DNA of 6,845 bases from Acidobacteriota bacterium (lineage in GTDB: Bacteria > Acidobacteriota > Vicinamibacteria > Vicinamibacterales > JAFNAJ01), in the NCBI GenBank assembly GCA_017860085.1, contig JAFNAJ010000139.1, positions 1 to 6,845 of the forward strand, written 5' to 3'. The position numbers were made by a program, and so were the translations under genes. Every line of letters begins with the position of its first letter. Position 1 is the first letter of the stretch. The notes under the pieces were generated by a model. That model saw only the letters and a list, made by a program, of their open reading frames with translations. It was not told where the DNA came from and made no database searches. Below are positions 5,258-6,845 of this stretch, piece after piece.

Positions 5258-5313
5258 CCGGTCGCCGGTAGCCAGTAGGCTGTGGCCGGGGTAGGCTGCA
5301 GGCAGTAGCCGTT
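5258..5313. repeat. Degenerate 7-bp-period array (CCGGTAG/CCAGTAG-type)
   Basis: Units in register include CCGGTCG (5258), CCGGTAG (5265), CCAGTAG (5272), GCTGTGG (5279), AGGCTGC (5293) and AGGCAGT (5300). GTAG recurs at 5268, 5275, 5291 and 5305. The array resumes directly after the REP-like pair, as if that pair sits inside one longer array, and stops just before the start of the gene at 5326. Confidence 0.5.
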
Positions 5314-5325
5314 GTCCATTCGGGC

Positions 5326-5790
5326 ATGTCGCTACAGACGCTCGCCGCACGCTTTCCGCCTTCGCCGCCCTGCGGCTGTGGGGTCTGTCTGGCCTATTGT
5401 CGAAGGCCCGGGTGGTGGACCGTGAGCGAGGCGGCTGCCGCGCTGGACGCCGGTCTCGGCTCACGCATGATGCTCGAGATGTCGCCAGACCGATCGTTTG
5501 GCGTGCTCGCGCCGGCCTTTGCCGGCAACGAGGTCGACTTCGCCCTCGACCGCTACGAGGATCGCGGCTGCACCTTCCTGCGCGAGAACCGCTGCGAGCT
5601 GCACGGCACCGGCCTGCAGCCCCTCGAGTGCCGGTTCTGCCACCACGACCGCCCCGGCCAGGGGCCGGCGTGTCACGACGCCGTGGGCGCCGACTGGGAT
5701 TCTGACGCCGGCCGTGCGCTCGTCACGCGCTGGGCCAGGCTCACGGGCTTCTGGGAGCGCCTCGGCCTCCCGCCGCGCGGCCACCCCTGA
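5326..5790 (+). CDS. YkgJ-like cysteine-cluster protein, 154 aa
   Basis: The protein has a cysteine layout like the YkgJ/CxxCxxCC group of putative zinc- or iron-binding proteins. A tight N-terminal cluster (Cys16, Cys18, Cys21, Cys25) is followed by GCTFLRENRCELHGTG (Cys82, Cys90, His93), then LECRFCHHD (Cys102, Cys105, His106, His107) and Cys116. These could coordinate metal or an Fe-S centre; the function of the family is not established. There is no signal peptide and no membrane segment. The start ATG at 5326 lacks a clear Shine-Dalgarno sequence because the region upstream is repeat DNA, and no better in-frame start is seen. The end is TGA at 5788-5790, ten bases before another heptamer array. 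Family membership is likely rather than certain, because the first cluster (CxCxxCxxxC) differs from the usual spacing. Confidence 0.8.
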   Translation: MSLQTLAARFPPSPPCGCGVCLAYCRRPGWWTVSEAAAALDAGLGSRMMLEMSPDRSFGVLAPAFAGNEVDFALDRYEDRGCTFLRENRCELHGTGLQPLECRFCHHDRPGQGPACHDAVGADWDSDAGRALVTRWARLTGFWERLGLPPRGHP

Positions 5791-5799
5791 GCCTCCAAG

Positions 5800-5904
5800 C
5801 CGTGCGCCTTTGGCCGTTGGCCGATAGCCGATTGGCGAGGGCCGTACGCCGTGAGTCGCCGCTGGCCCGTGGCCGGTCGACTGTGGCCAGTCGCCGGTGG
5901 CGGA
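5800..5904. repeat. Degenerate 7-bp tandem array, about 15 units
   Basis: Fifteen consecutive 7-bp units run without slippage from 5800 to 5904, for example CCGTGCG (5800), CCGTTGG (5814), CCGATAG (5821), TGGCCGG (5870), TGGCCAG (5884) and TCGCCGG (5891). Position 3 is G in fourteen of the fifteen and position 7 is G in thirteen. Unit type shifts along the array from CCGNNNG to alternating TGGCCNG and TCGNCNG. It fills the whole space between the cysteine-cluster gene and the terminator of the convergent gene. Confidence 0.65.
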
Positions 5905-5938
5905 AAGAAAAAGGCGCGAGACGATGTCTCGCGCCTTT
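5902..5938 (-). terminator. Intrinsic terminator of the exported tandem-domain gene
   Basis: A perfect 13-bp stem (5910-5922 with 5926-5938) closes a 3-nt loop. On the minus strand the stem is followed by TTTTTCTTTCC, a good U-tract. It lies about 30 nt beyond the stop codon at 5969-5971. On the plus strand only a short TTT follows, so it should act mainly on minus-strand transcripts. Confidence 0.92.
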
Positions 5939-5968
5939 CATCATTGCTGCAACGCGCCAGGGGTGGGG

Positions 5969-6625
5969 CTACATGCCCTTCTTCTGGATCCGCACCTCGC
6001 GCGCGTGCATCATCGTGCCCATCTGCTCGTAGCTGACGGTGACCTCGTCGTTCAGGCCGAGCGTCTTGTCGAGCGTCATCTCCTTGCCGGCCGCCTCAGC
6101 CTGCCGCGTGGCCGTGCTCAGGCCGCGGCCCACGAACCGGGTCTTGGCGTCCACCATGAAGGTGTAGTCCTTGCCGTCGGCCTTCACGGTGAACTCCTTG
6201 CCGCCCACCTTGCTGATCAGCCCTCGCACGCTCGAGCCTTGGCTCATCTCGCCCATGGGCTCTTCCTTCGACGCCGCGCCCGCCCCGACCGCCATGCCGC
6301 CACGGATCTCGGTGGCCACCATCGTGGTGCCCACTTCGTTGTAGTGGACCTCGACGCCGTCACCCACCTTGAGGAGCTCTGCGAGCGTTGGGCCCTTCCT
6401 CCCGGCGGCCTGCGCCTCACGCGTGGCGGTCGAGCCGCCCTTCTCGATGACGTCGGTCTTGCTGTCCACCTTGAACGTCATGGCCTTGCCCACGACGTCC
6501 AGCGTCACGCTGTCCCCGCCCACCGCGGTGACCTTGCCACGGACCCACTTGGTTTCCGCCGCGGCCTGTGTCGCCACGAGACCGAGTAGCAGCGTGCACG
6601 CCGCTGCGACCAACACACGCTTCAT
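5969..6625 (-). CDS. Exported protein with two tandem DUF5666-like beta domains, 218 aa
   Basis: The start at 6625 is chosen over the in-frame ATG at 6706 because it is preceded by GGAGGA (6634-6639) with an 8-nt spacer and opens a signal peptide: Lys2 and Arg3, a hydrophobic core at residues 4-17, and a TQAAA-E cleavage site near residue 23. The mature part has two copies of a domain of about 80 residues, roughly 28-108 and 133-212. Both start with VRG, continue with a small beta-rich part (TFKVDSKT / TFMVDAKT), then a STATRxAxAAG segment, and end in VxVxYxxxGTxMxAxExR. A Met/Gly/Ala-rich linker joins them. This resembles DUF5666/OB-like secreted proteins of unknown role; a periplasmic or surface location is inferred. 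It has its own promoter, possible operator and terminator, so it is probably monocistronic. Confidence 0.85.
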   Translation of the reverse strand: MKRVLVAAACTLLLGLVATQAAAETKWVRGKVTAVGGDSVTLDVVGKAMTFKVDSKTDVIEKGGSTATREAQAAGRKGPTLAELLKVGDGVEVHYNEVGTTMVATEIRGGMAVGAGAASKEEPMGEMSQGSSVRGLISKVGGKEFTVKADGKDYTFMVDAKTRFVGRGLSTATRQAEAAGKEMTLDKTLGLNDEVTVSYEQMGTMMHAREVRIQKKGM

Positions 6626-6710
6626 ATGTTCTCTCCTCCGGGAAAGGGTTGCCACCTGACCACGAGTGCCGCCAACGGGCCAGAGGCGCACAGATGGTCG
6701 CTGCACGCAC

Positions 6711-6728
6711 CGTATCTTACTTGATACG
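6711..6728. promoter_or_regulatory. Candidate operator: perfect inverted repeat CGTATC-N6-GATACG
   Basis: CGTATC (6711-6716) and GATACG (6723-6728) form a perfect 6-bp inverted repeat around a 6-nt spacer. The repeat covers the -10 box and predicted start site of the promoter described next, the usual position for a repressor. No regulator gene is in the window. The arms are more AT-rich than the surroundings. Confidence 0.45.
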
Positions 6729-6749
6729 CCGTGCCATGTGCGATGTCAA
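6721..6749 (-). promoter_or_regulatory. Sigma-70-type promoter for the exported tandem-domain gene
   Basis: On the minus strand a perfect TTGACA (6744-6749) is followed by a 17-nt spacer and TATCAA (6721-6726, four of six). Transcription would begin near 6714 and give a leader of about 90 nt before the ATG at 6625. This is the best -35 box in the window. Confidence 0.6.
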
Positions 6750-6794
6750 ACCCACGAGGCAGCGCAGCCCGCCCCGTCGGCCACAGAGGGGCCT

Positions 6795-6838
6795 CCGGTC
6801 CCCTCGACGGTTCAAGGGAACAAGACGAGCGGGACCGG
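6795..6838. other. Nested hairpin at the right edge of the window
   Basis: Outer arms CCGGTCCC (6795-6802) and GGGACCGG (6831-6838) pair perfectly. Inside, CTCG (6803-6806) pairs with CGAG (6826-6829), and GTTC (6810-6813) pairs with GAAC (6818-6821) around an AAGG loop. No T-tract follows on either strand, so it is not a standard intrinsic terminator. It may be a structured RNA, a repeat element or a chance fold. The rest of 6750-6845 shows no supported gene, although open frames run off the edge. Confidence 0.4.
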
Positions 6839-6845
6839 CCGAGAG

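Noticed and set aside
5029..5313. CRISPR array
   Set aside because: The repeats are short hairpins with differing stems and 7-bp units; there is no constant direct repeat with uniform unique spacers and no cas gene.
5897..6589. 230-codon plus-strand frame opposite the exported protein gene
   Set aside because: It runs antisense through a gene with a signal peptide, Shine-Dalgarno, promoter and terminator, and begins inside that terminator hairpin.
6626..6706. N-terminal extension of the exported protein from the ATG at 6706
   Set aside because: It would bury the signal peptide 27 residues inside and ignore the strong GGAGGA site ahead of 6625; it would also begin just after the predicted transcription start.

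Overview
This is a high-GC bacterial window with short intergenic gaps. It carries at least seven protein genes, one tRNA gene and an unusually dense set of small repeats. No ribosomal or other marker gene is present, so the taxon is uncertain. The GC-rich composition, the GTAG-footed CTGAAG hairpins, the degenerate 7-bp tandem arrays and the apparent mix of leaderless and Shine-Dalgarno starts make me lean towards Acidobacteriota, perhaps a Vicinamibacteria-like lineage. That assignment is inference.

Layout. Positions 1-1370 (+) hold the C-terminal part of a YyaL/DUF255 protein (thioredoxin fold plus glycosidase-like barrel), cut by the window edge. A small unrecognised gene follows 7 nt later (1378-1731, +). 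It converges on aceK (1783-3507, -), isocitrate dehydrogenase kinase/phosphatase, with a REP-like hairpin in the 51-bp gap. A divergent promoter region (3508-3738) then leads to a zinc-ribbon/YbjQ-type UPF0145 protein (3739-4194, +) and a YjbQ/UPF0047 protein (4235-4651, +). Next come a heptamer repeat array, tRNA-Leu(TAA) (4866-4951), and a repeat-rich stretch of about 375 bp that contains three REP-like hairpins embedded in degenerate heptamer arrays. A cysteine-cluster protein (5326-5790, +) follows, then another heptamer array. The last gene is an exported protein with two tandem DUF5666-like domains (5969-6625, -). It has a textbook intrinsic terminator, a good sigma-70-type promoter, and a perfect inverted repeat over its promoter start region. 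The right edge (6750-6845) has no supported gene but contains a nested hairpin.

How the parts relate. The genes look like ordinary chromosomal housekeeping and accessory genes rather than one pathway. AceK would control carbon flux at the isocitrate branch point, but aceA and aceB are not adjacent. The UPF0145 and YjbQ genes are co-directional, 40 bp apart, and may be co-transcribed.

The most notable content is non-coding. There are four structurally conserved GTAG-hairpin elements, whose stems differ while pairing is kept. There are four stretches of 7-bp-period DNA. A TANNAT-N6-ATG arrangement recurs at two gene starts and one possible small ORF, suggesting leaderless transcripts.
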